DNA of 64,000 nt from NCBI GenBank assembly GCA_963824415.1, contig CAWGPM010000001.1, forward strand, positions 310,001 through 374,000. Direction: 5' to 3'. The position numbers were made by a program, and so were the translations under genes. Each line of letters opens with the position of its first letter. Position 1 is the first letter of the stretch. Below the pieces are notes generated by a model, which saw only the letters and a list, made by a program, of their open reading frames with translations, was not told the origin of the DNA and searched no databases. This DNA is from JABDQA01 sp963824415. Lineage in GTDB: Bacteria > Desulfobacterota > Desulfobulbia > Desulfobulbales > Desulfocapsaceae. This document shows positions 36,097 to 44,399 of the stretch, piece after piece.

Positions 36097-36314
36097 GATT
36101 TTCTATGTGTTCTTACAAGCGATAAAAGCTCAAGTGCAAAATATAGATGCTGAAATCACTGACAGTATAGACATTTTTGCGATCCATGCCTGAAAAAATA
36201 CCTTTTCCAGGGGCTGAATAGGACTGTTTGAACCGGGCATAAATGGTTGCATCGTCCTGTTATTTTTGATATCTCAGATAGATAAGAGACCCATAACAGC
36301 CTGGGCCAAAGCCG

Positions 36315-36359
36315 GCAGAGCGGCAGCGTTTGCAAACGCCAGCTGCTGTAACGCTCTGC
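36315..36359 (+). promoter_or_regulatory. Nested palindromes in 5' region of kinase-BON gene
   Basis: GCAGAGCG (36315-36322) pairs with CGCTCTGC (36352-36359). Inside it is a perfect 14-bp palindrome, GCGTTTGCAAACGC (36326-36339). It ends just before the ribosome site (AAGAGGAG) of the gene at 36379, so it may be an operator or a 5'-UTR hairpin. Confidence 0.4.
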
Positions 36360-36378
36360 GAACCAAGAGGAGTGAGAC

Positions 36379-37173
36379 ATGTCGATTATCTGTATTTCCC
36401 GGGGGAGTTACTACCGGGGCAGGGAGGTGGCCCATAAAGTCGCCGAAATCCTTGGTTACGAATGTATTTCCCGGGATTCCCTGTTGGCGACCAGCGATGA
36501 ATTCGATATCCCGGAAATCAAGCTGACCCGAAACATTCAGCATGCCACGCAGATTCTAGAGCGCTACTCTTTTGGACGCGAGCGCTATATCAACTTCATA
36601 TCTTCAGCCATACTGAAAAGGCTCAAGACGGACAATCATGTCTATCACGGTCTGGCCGGTCAGTTTTTCTTCAAGGATATCTCTCATATGCTGAAGGTCC
36701 GGGTTATCGCTGATTTCGAGGGACGCGTGCAGGCAGAAGCACAAAGACAGAATATCACCCCGGACAAGGCTCGCATGCAGCTCAAACACGATGATGAACA
36801 GCGTCAGAAATGGGCCCTGTTTCTCTACGGTATCGATATCGCTGATCCGAGCCTCTATGACCTCACGGTCAATGTCTCTTCGATGGGGCTCGACGATACG
36901 GCCGAACTGATTGCCCAGACAGCCCGGTTGACTTGTTTTCAGCCCACAGAAGAATCACTCCAACGGGTCAGGGACCAGGCGCTGGCGGCGGAGATACGCG
37001 CCGCCCTGTTTGATTTTCCGCTGGCCGGGGTGAGTGCCAATGACGGCGGTGCCTATATCACGGTCAAGGCTCCGGAGGAGCAGAAACTGGTGGTCAGATC
37101 TCGCATCGAGGAAGCGGTGGCAGACATTGCCGAACTCAATGAGGTGGAAATCCGGGTGGATCCGTTTTATTGA
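36379..37173 (+). CDS. Cytidylate kinase-like protein with BON-like tail (paralogue 2)
   Basis: A 264-aa protein with the same order as the gene at 12213-13034. The kinase-like part starts IICISRGSYYRGREVAHKVA, where the P-loop region lacks the usual GSGG/GK residues. HMLKVRVIADFEGRVQAEAQ and DPSLYDLTVNVSSMGLDD follow. The last 65 residues look BON-like (GGAYITVKAPEE, ELNEVEIRV). It has a good ribosome site and nested palindromes upstream. Nucleotide kinase activity is doubtful; a signalling or sensory role is possible. Confidence 0.78.
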   Translation: MSIICISRGSYYRGREVAHKVAEILGYECISRDSLLATSDEFDIPEIKLTRNIQHATQILERYSFGRERYINFISSAILKRLKTDNHVYHGLAGQFFFKDISHMLKVRVIADFEGRVQAEAQRQNITPDKARMQLKHDDEQRQKWALFLYGIDIADPSLYDLTVNVSSMGLDDTAELIAQTARLTCFQPTEESLQRVRDQALAAEIRAALFDFPLAGVSANDGGAYITVKAPEEQKLVVRSRIEEAVADIAELNEVEIRVDPFY

Positions 37174-37196
37174 GCCTGCTCAGCTTATTCCTAAAT

Positions 37197-37238
37197 AAAA
37201 AAGGCCGCATACCCTGCTCGGGAATGCGGCCTTTTTGT
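37197..37238. terminator. Bidirectional terminator
   Basis: AAAAAAGGCCGCAT and ATGCGGCCTTTTT form a 10-bp GC stem with A- and T-runs on each side, between the convergent kinase-BON gene and folD. Confidence 0.88.
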
Positions 37239-37253
37239 TTTGCTCGTTTAAGT

Positions 37254-38141
37254 CTATATCGACTTCTGAGCAGAGCGCAGGGTATTGCGCATCAGCATGC
37301 AGATGGTCATCGGGCCGACGCCGCCCGGGACCGGAGTTATCTTGCCGGCGATTTCCTTGGCCTTGTCGAAGTCGACATCGCCTCGCAATATGGCTTTACC
37401 GGTCTTTTCGTTTTTACCGATCCGGTTGACCCCGACATCGATTACTGTCGAACCGGGCTTGATCCACTCGGGTTCGACCAGATTCGGTACACCGGCAGCG
37501 ACTATCAGGATATCGGCCCGTTTGCAGTGGGCGGCCAGATCCTTGGTGCCGGTATGCACGATGGTCACGGTACTGTTGGCTCCGACACCTTTCTGGGCCA
37601 TCATCATTGCAATTGGTTTACCAACGATATTGGAGCGGCCGACGACCACCACTTCGGCCCCTTTGGTTTCGGTGCCGGAGCGTACGATGAGTTCCTGGAT
37701 GCCTGCAGGGGTGCAGGGCAGAAAACGGACTTCGTCACCGCCGATCATCAGGCGGCCGACATTGACCGGGTGGAAGGCATCGACATCCTTGTCCGGGTCG
37801 ATTGCGTTGAGCACCTTTTTATCGTCGATATGCTTGGGCAGCGGAAGCTGGACCAGGATGCCGTGGATATTCGGGTCGTTGTTGTATTTATCGATAAGGG
37901 CCAGTAGGTCTTCCTGGGATATATCTTCGGGCTGGTTGTCCTGAATTTCGTTGAAACCGAGGTTGGTTGCAGTCCTCACCTTGAGCGTCACATAACTGAT
38001 CGATGCCGGATTCTCACCCACAAGGATCGTCACAAGACCGGGCACTTTTCCGGTCTTGGCTTTCATTTCATCTACTTCCTGTTTGATCTCTTCCAGAATG
38101 GTCTTGCTGATTTCAGTTCCACTGATGAGTTCTGCAGTCAT
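37254..38141 (-). CDS. folD: Methylenetetrahydrofolate dehydrogenase/cyclohydrolase
   Basis: A 295-aa bifunctional enzyme that converts 5,10-methylene-THF to 10-formyl-THF in two steps with NADP. It has the substrate Lys motif (SYVTLKVRTATNLG), the QLPLPKHID strand, the Rossmann segment GRSNIVGKPIAMMM, and the C-terminal TPVPGGVGPMTICMLMRNT. Length is typical. In a formate-using anaerobe it also serves the methyl branch of the C1 pathway (inference). No recognised riboswitch is in 38142-38365. Confidence 0.96.
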   Translation of the reverse strand: MTAELISGTEISKTILEEIKQEVDEMKAKTGKVPGLVTILVGENPASISYVTLKVRTATNLGFNEIQDNQPEDISQEDLLALIDKYNNDPNIHGILVQLPLPKHIDDKKVLNAIDPDKDVDAFHPVNVGRLMIGGDEVRFLPCTPAGIQELIVRSGTETKGAEVVVVGRSNIVGKPIAMMMAQKGVGANSTVTIVHTGTKDLAAHCKRADILIVAAGVPNLVEPEWIKPGSTVIDVGVNRIGKNEKTGKAILRGDVDFDKAKEIAGKITPVPGGVGPMTICMLMRNTLRSAQKSI

Positions 38142-38365
38142 TGTAACGTACCCTCCCTGATGTGGTTTGCTGGTGGTTTACCGGTAATGTAATGATTTCT
38201 GAAAAATGCGGCGGGCGCTCCCGGTCCCGATGATCCGAGCAGGAGCAGCACGTTTCACTCCACCCTGATTTATTCCCACACCACCGGGGATATGTCAACC
38301 CGTTAGTGGAGTATATAGCGAAAAATAACGGATATCTCGGCGTCCAGTACAAGTTGCTTAAGCCC

Positions 38366-38899
38366 CTATTTTCGTTCACCGAAGCGCTCATGGGAAATGC
38401 GCTCCCAGAGCAGCGCGGAGGCGTCATGGCCCGTTTTCTGTTCAGCCGGATAGCCGATTGCTACAATCGCCTCGACACTGAGATCATTGTCGATGGCCAG
38501 GACCTCTCTGACATAGGCCTCAGAACTGGTCGTGTCATTGTACTGACGTTGGCGGATCTGTATCCAGCAGCTCCCCAGCCCCAAATCCGCCGCGCAGAGA
38601 TGCAGGATCAGTGCAGCGATCGAGGCGTCTTCCACCCAGACGTCTGATTTGGCTGGATCTGCACAGATGACGATGGCCAGCGGCGCGTTTTTCAGAAAAG
38701 CTGAACCGTGTGGTTTGGCCCGGGCCAGGTCTGCTATGGTCTGTTCATCGCTGACGACAATAAATTCCCAGGGATTGAGGCTGCGCGATGAGGGGGAGCG
38801 CAGAACCGCCTCGAGCAGGTGCTCGAGTTTATCAGATTCCACCTTTTTGTTGTCAAAGCTCCTGATGCTTCTTCTGGAGCGCAGTAGATCGAGCAGCAT
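38366..38899 (-). CDS. Nitroreductase family protein
   Basis: A 177-aa flavin oxidoreductase from ATG 38899 (MLLDLLRSRRSIRSF) with GGGAGGATAAC before it. FMN-binding Arg-rich start SRRSIRSF, SPSSRSLNPWEFIVV, and the helix AALILHLCAADLGLGSCW, all typical of short single-domain NfsB/NADH-dehydrogenase-type nitroreductases. Homodimer expected; physiological substrate unknown. Confidence 0.88.
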   Translation of the reverse strand: MLLDLLRSRRSIRSFDNKKVESDKLEHLLEAVLRSPSSRSLNPWEFIVVSDEQTIADLARAKPHGSAFLKNAPLAIVICADPAKSDVWVEDASIAALILHLCAADLGLGSCWIQIRQRQYNDTTSSEAYVREVLAIDNDLSVEAIVAIGYPAEQKTGHDASALLWERISHERFGERK

Positions 38900-39019
38900 A
38901 ATTGTTATCCTCCCTTTGCTGTTTTTGGTCTGTTTGGCTACCTTTCTGTGCTTCGGCAATTGTCATCTAATCCGACGCGATTGTTGATTAATGGTATTGC
39001 CGGGCACGGTCGAGCTGAA

Positions 39020-39238
39020 TCATTGCCTATTATTTCCGTCTGGATCAGAAGGGTCGGTCTCATCTTCCGGTGTTTTCGAACTGCTCCAGACATTATAGAC
39101 ATATAGGGCAAAACCGATAACCAGGATGGAGCAGAGCGCGGCAGGCAGCGGGCCGATTAGATCCGGTAGAAAGAAGACAAGCACCAGCAGAACTGCCAGG
39201 ACATAGATAAGCTTAGACGAGTAAATGAGTTTTTTCAT
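39020..39238 (-). CDS. Small two-helix membrane protein (72 aa)
   Basis: From ATG 39238 (MKKLIYSSK), two hydrophobic segments at about residues 10-30 and 33-50, then a polar acidic tail (KTPEDETDPSDPDGNNRQ). There is no clear ribosome site and no family recognised. The gene direction matches the nitroreductase downstream. Basic N-terminus and acidic C-terminus are usual for a small inner-membrane protein. Confidence 0.5.
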   Translation of the reverse strand: MKKLIYSSKLIYVLAVLLVLVFFLPDLIGPLPAALCSILVIGFALYVYNVWSSSKTPEDETDPSDPDGNNRQ

Positions 39239-39446
39239 TGCTAACCAATGTGTTTTCAATGTGGCAATTGTCTTAACCTCAGCGGGCTGTATCAACAATC
39301 TGCATTAGCCGATAGATCCTTCCAGCAGCCATGCAGGGGTGTGAATAACAAATGAACAGATCGGCGAGGGCTGGATCGCTTTATCATGAAAGGCTCGCAT
39401 TCCTGCCGGATGTATTTCGATAATATCTCGATTTTTATATATTAAA

Positions 39447-39508
39447 TTGACTTCAACAAGTGAGTTGTCTTACAATGGACCAGCAGTAACTCGGTTAATT
39501 AATTAACC
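39447..39508 (+). promoter_or_regulatory. Sigma70 promoter followed by a 16-bp palindrome
   Basis: TTGACT (39447-39452), an 18-bp spacer and TACAAT (39471-39476) form a good sigma70 promoter. A perfect palindrome, GGTTAATTAATTAACC (39493-39508), lies around +15 to +30, the classic position for a repressor. It should drive the PilZ gene at 39589 and the EAL-HDOD gene. The rest of the gap 39239-39588 is empty. Confidence 0.55.
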
Positions 39509-39588
39509 TGATTATGCATTCCGCCGCAATGCCTGACATATGTTGTATACAGCACGTGCAGGTGTCGTTGGTGTTGTGAAGTGCTCGG

Positions 39589-39960
39589 GTGGTTCAACTA
39601 AACGGGATATCGTTTTTGCAGAATAGTCAGGACAGGCAGAAGTCGAGGCGCTCGGCCTTTCGCTTCAGGTGCAGTAAGGAACCGGTCACCTACCGGACCG
39701 CTTACGAAGACGGTGAAGCGTTGCTCACCAATATATCCACCGAGGGCTGTGCGCTGGAATGGGCCACTAACCCCCCCCGCCTGAACGAAAAGATGCTGGT
39801 CCGTATCGACCTGGAAAATGAGGAGGCCGTGGTTGAAATCAAGGCCGAGGTCGTTCGCGTTGAAGGAACGGACTTTGCGGTAAAATTTCTGCTGATCGAG
39901 CCGGAAACAAAATCTTTGATCCGAACCTATTTCTCCAGAAAGTTGCGGGGAATACGCTGA
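39589..39960 (+). CDS. PilZ-domain protein
   Basis: A 123-aa PilZ domain. The start is taken as GTG 39589; no strong ribosome site decides it. The motif pair RRSAFRFRC (Arg-rich switch) and NISTEGCALEW (the NxSxxG sequence) indicate c-di-GMP binding. It is 68 bp upstream of the EAL-HDOD gene, so receptor and phosphodiesterase-like protein are probably co-expressed. Confidence 0.78.
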   Translation: MVQLNGISFLQNSQDRQKSRRSAFRFRCSKEPVTYRTAYEDGEALLTNISTEGCALEWATNPPRLNEKMLVRIDLENEEAVVEIKAEVVRVEGTDFAVKFLLIEPETKSLIRTYFSRKLRGIR

Positions 39961-40028
39961 GAGGTGATGGCCCTGCTGTCACCTCATGAGCCGAAGACTG
40001 CCCTGAAGGCAGGAGAAAAGAACAGGGT

Positions 40029-41234
40029 ATGGACCAGTATATTGCCAGGCAGCCGATATTAAATATTCACAAACGGCTGTATGCATACGAGCTGCTTTAT
40101 CGAGGGGCGGAGCCATACACCCTGAAGGATGTGAGCGGCAACCGTGCTACGGCGAGCCTGTTATCCACTACTTTCCTGACCCGGGGGATTGATGAAATTT
40201 CAGGCATGCGGCCCTGCTTTATCAATTTTACCCAGGATCTGATCGAGCGCAATCTTCCCGCTGCTTTTCCCAAGGCCCAGATCGTTATCGAAATCCTTGA
40301 AGATGTCGAGCCCACCAAGAAGGTGGTTTCAGTTTGCCGCAAGCTGCACGAAGACGGCTACCGCCTCGCTCTGGACGATTTTGTCTTTGATCGCAAATTT
40401 GAACCGCTGCTCGAGGTCGCCGACATCGTCAAGATCGATGTGCGCTTGACTCCGCTGGAGACCATCAGGCGTACCCTGCACCGGCTGCGCAAATATGACA
40501 TCAAACTGCTGGCCGAAAAGGTCGAAACCAACCACGATTTCGAGCAGGCCAATAAGCTCGGCTTCACCTATTACCAGGGCTATTTCTTCAGCAAGCCGGA
40601 ACGTTTGGAGATCAGGGAGTTGTCTTCGGTAAAGGTGAACCTGCTCCGGCTGCTTGCCGAGGTGACCAGAAAAGATACCACCATCGATAAGCTGCGGGAA
40701 ATCATCTCAGTCGATATCGCCATCAGTTACAAGCTGATGCGTTTTTTGAATTCAGCCTATTTTTACCGCTTGCAGGAGGTCAAGACAGTCAAGCATGCGA
40801 TCGCCTACCTCGGTGAAAAAGAGCTGCGCCGTTTCGTTCTGCTGGTGGTTATTTCCGAATTGGCGTCGGAGAAACCGGGTGAGTTGACCCGGCTTGCCCT
40901 GGTTCGGGCAAAGTTCTGTGAATTGCTCGGTGAGAACAGTCCCTATAAATCAAAATCCGGGGAGTTGTTTATCATGGGGCTTTTTTCACTGCTCGATACG
41001 ATGCTGGGTGCACCGATGGACAAGGTTATGGAAAAGCTGCCGATAGGTAAGACCGTCAAGGAAGCACTGGTTTACAGCAGCGGCTGGATGGCAGATTTTC
41101 TGGATGTCGCGATAGCCTTTGAACGCAACCAGGAGCATATCATCGACGCAAAGCTCAAAGTACTCAAGATTGCCCCACGCCAGGTGCCCGAGGCCTATCT
41201 CACCGCAGTGCGCTATGCCAACGGTCTGCTCTAA
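40029..41234 (+). CDS. EAL-HDOD signalling protein (YuxH-like)
   Basis: A 401-aa two-domain protein. The N-terminal EAL-type domain (about 1-200) starts YIARQPILNIHKRLYAYELLYRG, where the EAL triplet is replaced by YELL; other conserved blocks remain (LALDDFVFD, VKIDVR, LLAEKVET). The C-terminal HDOD domain (about 205-395) lacks HD metal ligands. YuxH-type proteins are usually inactive phosphodiesterases acting as c-di-GMP or protein effectors. Ribosome site GGAGAAAAGAAC. A repeat R2 copy and a terminator follow. Confidence 0.85.
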   Translation: MDQYIARQPILNIHKRLYAYELLYRGAEPYTLKDVSGNRATASLLSTTFLTRGIDEISGMRPCFINFTQDLIERNLPAAFPKAQIVIEILEDVEPTKKVVSVCRKLHEDGYRLALDDFVFDRKFEPLLEVADIVKIDVRLTPLETIRRTLHRLRKYDIKLLAEKVETNHDFEQANKLGFTYYQGYFFSKPERLEIRELSSVKVNLLRLLAEVTRKDTTIDKLREIISVDIAISYKLMRFLNSAYFYRLQEVKTVKHAIAYLGEKELRRFVLLVVISELASEKPGELTRLALVRAKFCELLGENSPYKSKSGELFIMGLFSLLDTMLGAPMDKVMEKLPIGKTVKEALVYSSGWMADFLDVAIAFERNQEHIIDAKLKVLKIAPRQVPEAYLTAVRYANGLL

Positions 41235-41358
41235 CCTGAGGTTCACGAATCGAGACAGCCTGCTATCCCGCGTCGCTTTTGGTGAAGGCATATCAGGTAT
41301 ATAGCCTTGCCAAAGTCTCCTCAGCTAGTAGACCGTCTCGACTCGTGAACCTCAGATT
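41233..41358. repeat. R2 repeat, short copy 3 (126 bp)
   Basis: The terminal inverted repeats AACCTGAGGTTCACGA (41233-41248) and TCGTGAACCTCAGATT (41343-41358) match at 15 of 16 positions. The core CCTGCTATCCCGCGTCGCTTTT is the same as in copies 1 and 2. It starts inside the EAL-HDOD stop codon (TAA), so insertion was next to or at the gene's very end. It would form a long hairpin in the 3' untranslated region. Confidence 0.8.
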
Positions 41359-41410
41359 AGCCTCCTCAATTATGCCGACGGCGGGAGACCGCAGTCGTTT
41401 TGAAGCGACA

Positions 41411-41451
41411 AAGCCCATGCATCCTGAGACTGAATGCATGGGCTTTTTTTT
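41411..41451 (+). terminator. Intrinsic terminator after EAL-HDOD gene
   Basis: AAGCCCATGCAT and ATGCATGGGCTT, a perfect 12-bp stem followed by eight Ts. It sits downstream of repeat R2 copy 3. Confidence 0.9.
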
Positions 41452-41482
41452 GAGGAAGGTGAAACGACTGAGCTGGCAAATG

Positions 41483-43672
41483 CTAGGTAGCCATCACCTT
41501 CTTGATATGTTCCTGATCCTCGAGCGGCAGGTATTGGGTAAGCGGGCAGCTATTACAGCCGCCTTCGGGCAGATCGGTGCCTTTGTGTATTTTTTCGATA
41601 ATGGCAGTTGTCGCGGCCCGGCTGTCCGCGTAAATGTTATCTCTGCCGATTTCACTATACAGTCCGGTCCGCTCCATAACATCAAGAATATGGCCTTTTA
41701 CTCCGCAGACGGCGAACCCCATCCCAGCGCTTCTAATACGTTTAACCAGCATGGCCAGGGCTTCCTCGCCTGAAGCGTCCATATCATTAATGCCCCGGGC
41801 ATCGAGCAGAATATACCTGAGGTCCGGCTGCTCGTTGCGAAATTTCAATACCTGTTCATCAAGATAGCTGGCGTTGGCAAAAAACAGTGCACCGTCGAAA
41901 CGGACGACGGAGATATGGCGGCAGCCTTTAAGCCGGTAGTATTCAGCTGATTTGAGCACTCGATCCTCACTCAGCGACAAACTGGCGACAACCGGACGCA
42001 TGGATTTATACAGGAAGATCGTCATGGACAGGAAGACGCCAACCATGATGCCTTTATCGAGATGCGGGGCAAAATAGAGTGTTACGACAAAACTTAAAAT
42101 AGCAATGGCCCCGTCATACCACTGAGCCTTCCAGGCGTGAATAAAACCTTTTACATTCACCAGGCCGATTACCGCCATCATGATGACCGCAGCCAGGACC
42201 GCCTGGGGCAGGTGATAGAGCAGCGGGGTGAAAAACAGCAGGGTTATGACCACCATCACCGAAGTAATTACCGAGGAAACGCCACTCACGGCCCCCGCCT
42301 GCAGGTTGACCGCGGATCGGGAAAAAGACCCTGATACCGCGTAACTGGATCCAATCGAGCCTATAATGTTGGCCAGTCCCTGGCCGATTAATTCCTGGTT
42401 CGGGTCCAGTTTCTGTCCGGTCTGGGCGGCCATGGCCTTGGCAATTGCTATGGCTTCCATGAAGCCAAGCAGTGATATGATGATGGCATAGGGCAGCAGT
42501 TTAAAAAACGTCTTGGCTCCAAGTGAGGGGATGACGAAGGTTGGCAGCCCTTCGGGAATTTTTCCGACAATGGCTCCACCACCGGTGTATTTTAGTTTTT
42601 CTGGATTCAGCTCGGTGTTGCCGACAGACAAACGCCAAGTGGCATTATCGGGCTTGACCCCGGGGGGAACAGCGCCTTTGGCAAAGAATTCATAGGTGTC
42701 TCCCGTCGGCACGCCACTGAATTTCATATAGCGGAGCTCTGTGCGGAGATCCGAAGAGTGTTGTTTCATCTCCTCCAGCTCAATGGAGAGAATCTCTACA
42801 TCAGCCTCAATCTTTACCAGTGCGGGTGTTTTACCGCCATGACCCTCCTTTGCAAGGGCTTTTTCCTCATCAACGAGCAGGCCAAGATCTGCCCGCTGCT
42901 GGCCGATTCTCTCGATTTCCCGCACGGAGTGATTGAAGGCCTCGAGTTTCTGGCTGAATCCGTCAACCCGAACCGCATCGGCGGAAACCATGGCATCGTT
43001 GTTAAAACCGGTGAAATAGGAGAGCAGCGTGGTAATGGCCACGGCAATCAGGACATTGGGGATGCGCGGGTTGATTTTGCGCAGGGTGTACATGATTGCT
43101 ACCGCCCCGACGCCGTACAGCAAGGTCGGGAAATGGGTGTAGTCAATCGCCGCCTGGGCAACCCGGATCAGCGTTTCGTAATGATGCTTCGCCTGATCGA
43201 CATATACCCCGAAAAATTTTGAGAACTGGGAAGAGGCAATGATAATGGCGGCGGCATTGGTAAAACCGTTGACGACTGGGTGAGAGAGAAAGTTGACCAC
43301 CAGGCCGAGGCGCAGAACACCAAGGGAAAATTGGAAAATTCCAACCGTCAAGGCAAGGGCGATGGAGTAGGCGATAAACTCAGCCGAACCAGCCGTAGCC
43401 AGCGGCTGCAGGGATGCTGCCGACATCAGGGAGACCACGGCAACCGGGCCGGTTGCCAGTTGACGGCTCGAGCCAAAAAGTGCCGCCACCATCGGCGGCA
43501 GAAACGCTGCATAAAGACCATAGTAGGCGGGCAGACCAGCGAGCTGGGCATAGGCCATCGACTGAGGAATGAGCACCAGCGCAACGGTGACGCCCGCCAG
43601 CAGATCAATCCTGAGCTTCCCGAAACTGTAGTCTTGGAACCATAAGAGAAAGGGAAAAAATTTGTATATCAT
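41483..43672 (-). CDS. SulP family anion transporter with STAS domain
   Basis: A 729-aa membrane transporter of the SulP (sulfate/bicarbonate) family. Family signature near the N-terminus (MAYAQLAGLPAYYGLYAAFLPP), about 12 membrane helices, and a C-terminal STAS domain (about 575-690; LDARGINDMDASGEEAL). An unusual 110-residue charged insert (about residues 230-345, with a coiled coil such as ADVEILSIELEEMKQHSSD) interrupts the membrane core. Next gene is a carbonic anhydrase, so bicarbonate is the likely substrate (inference); sulfate is the alternative. Confidence 0.88.
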   Translation of the reverse strand: MIYKFFPFLLWFQDYSFGKLRIDLLAGVTVALVLIPQSMAYAQLAGLPAYYGLYAAFLPPMVAALFGSSRQLATGPVAVVSLMSAASLQPLATAGSAEFIAYSIALALTVGIFQFSLGVLRLGLVVNFLSHPVVNGFTNAAAIIIASSQFSKFFGVYVDQAKHHYETLIRVAQAAIDYTHFPTLLYGVGAVAIMYTLRKINPRIPNVLIAVAITTLLSYFTGFNNDAMVSADAVRVDGFSQKLEAFNHSVREIERIGQQRADLGLLVDEEKALAKEGHGGKTPALVKIEADVEILSIELEEMKQHSSDLRTELRYMKFSGVPTGDTYEFFAKGAVPPGVKPDNATWRLSVGNTELNPEKLKYTGGGAIVGKIPEGLPTFVIPSLGAKTFFKLLPYAIIISLLGFMEAIAIAKAMAAQTGQKLDPNQELIGQGLANIIGSIGSSYAVSGSFSRSAVNLQAGAVSGVSSVITSVMVVITLLFFTPLLYHLPQAVLAAVIMMAVIGLVNVKGFIHAWKAQWYDGAIAILSFVVTLYFAPHLDKGIMVGVFLSMTIFLYKSMRPVVASLSLSEDRVLKSAEYYRLKGCRHISVVRFDGALFFANASYLDEQVLKFRNEQPDLRYILLDARGINDMDASGEEALAMLVKRIRSAGMGFAVCGVKGHILDVMERTGLYSEIGRDNIYADSRAATTAIIEKIHKGTDLPEGGCNSCPLTQYLPLEDQEHIKKVMAT

Positions 43673-43700
43673 TGCTGTTCCTGGGTTGTTGTCTAAAAAA

Positions 43701-44303
43701 TTATTTCGGCAATACCGTTACAGCGCCGCTCTGCAGATCGTAATAGGCTGCGATAACCTGGACCTTGCCCCCCTCGACGTAATCGGCAATGATCGGCTCA
43801 GATGTTTCGATATGTCGGGCAATTTGGCAGGCCACCTCTTTGGAGGCATTGGTTATCAGGTCGCCTTCGTTGTCTTTGATACGTTTAATTGCAGTCTGGA
43901 TCGGCGGCGCCAGGGTTGCCATGTGCCCGCCGAGATTTGCACCATGGGCAACGGCGGTGATAGCACCGCAGGAGGAATGGCCCATGACAAGAACCAGAGG
44001 GGTATGCAGGTGCGCAACGGCATACTCAATACTGCCGAGGGTGTGGTCCCCGATGATATTGCCGGCCACACGGACGACGAATAGATCACCGATACCCTGG
44101 TCGAAAATGTCGACCGGCGGAACCCGCGAATCGGCACAGGTGAGCACGGTGGCGATCGGTTCCTGCTGGTGCATCACCGACTGCCTGCTTTCTTCGCAAT
44201 GATTCGGGTGGATCAGTTTGCCGGCAACCCAGCGTTTGTTGCCCTCCAGGAGCGTTTCCAGAACTTCTTCGGCGGTGGGGCGTGTTTTTGTCTCATGTCC
44301 CAT
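43701..44303 (-). CDS. Beta-class carbonic anhydrase
   Basis: A 200-aa zinc enzyme that interconverts CO2 and bicarbonate. Zinc ligands: CADSRVPP (Cys with the Asp-Arg dyad) and MGHSSCGAI (His and Cys). It precedes the SulP transporter by 28 bp on the same strand, as a bicarbonate supply unit. The gene starts at ATG 44303 with GGAGAAC before it, and a palindromic operator-like site lies 75 bp upstream. Confidence 0.93.
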   Translation of the reverse strand: MGHETKTRPTAEEVLETLLEGNKRWVAGKLIHPNHCEESRQSVMHQQEPIATVLTCADSRVPPVDIFDQGIGDLFVVRVAGNIIGDHTLGSIEYAVAHLHTPLVLVMGHSSCGAITAVAHGANLGGHMATLAPPIQTAIKRIKDNEGDLITNASKEVACQIARHIETSEPIIADYVEGGKVQVIAAYYDLQSGAVTVLPK

Positions 44304-44377
44304 CGATGTTCTCCTTTAATTGCAGAATGACGATAAAAAACCCAAGATGAAATAAAATATGATTATGATCGTTCACG

Positions 44378-44399
44378 AAAATGAATGATCATTCATTTT
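44378..44399. promoter_or_regulatory. Perfect 22-bp palindrome upstream of carbonic anhydrase
   Basis: AAAATGAATGA followed by its exact complement TCATTCATTTT, 75-96 bp before the start of the carbonic anhydrase gene. The TGAATGATCATTCA core is like many TetR-family operators. No TetR gene is in the window. The rest of the 44304-44928 gap contains no supported gene. Confidence 0.55.

Noticed and set aside
38142..38365. A ZTP (pfl) or other riboswitch upstream of folD
   Set aside because: ZTP riboswitches often precede folate genes, but the conserved CCGCCUGGGCA-type core is not present here.
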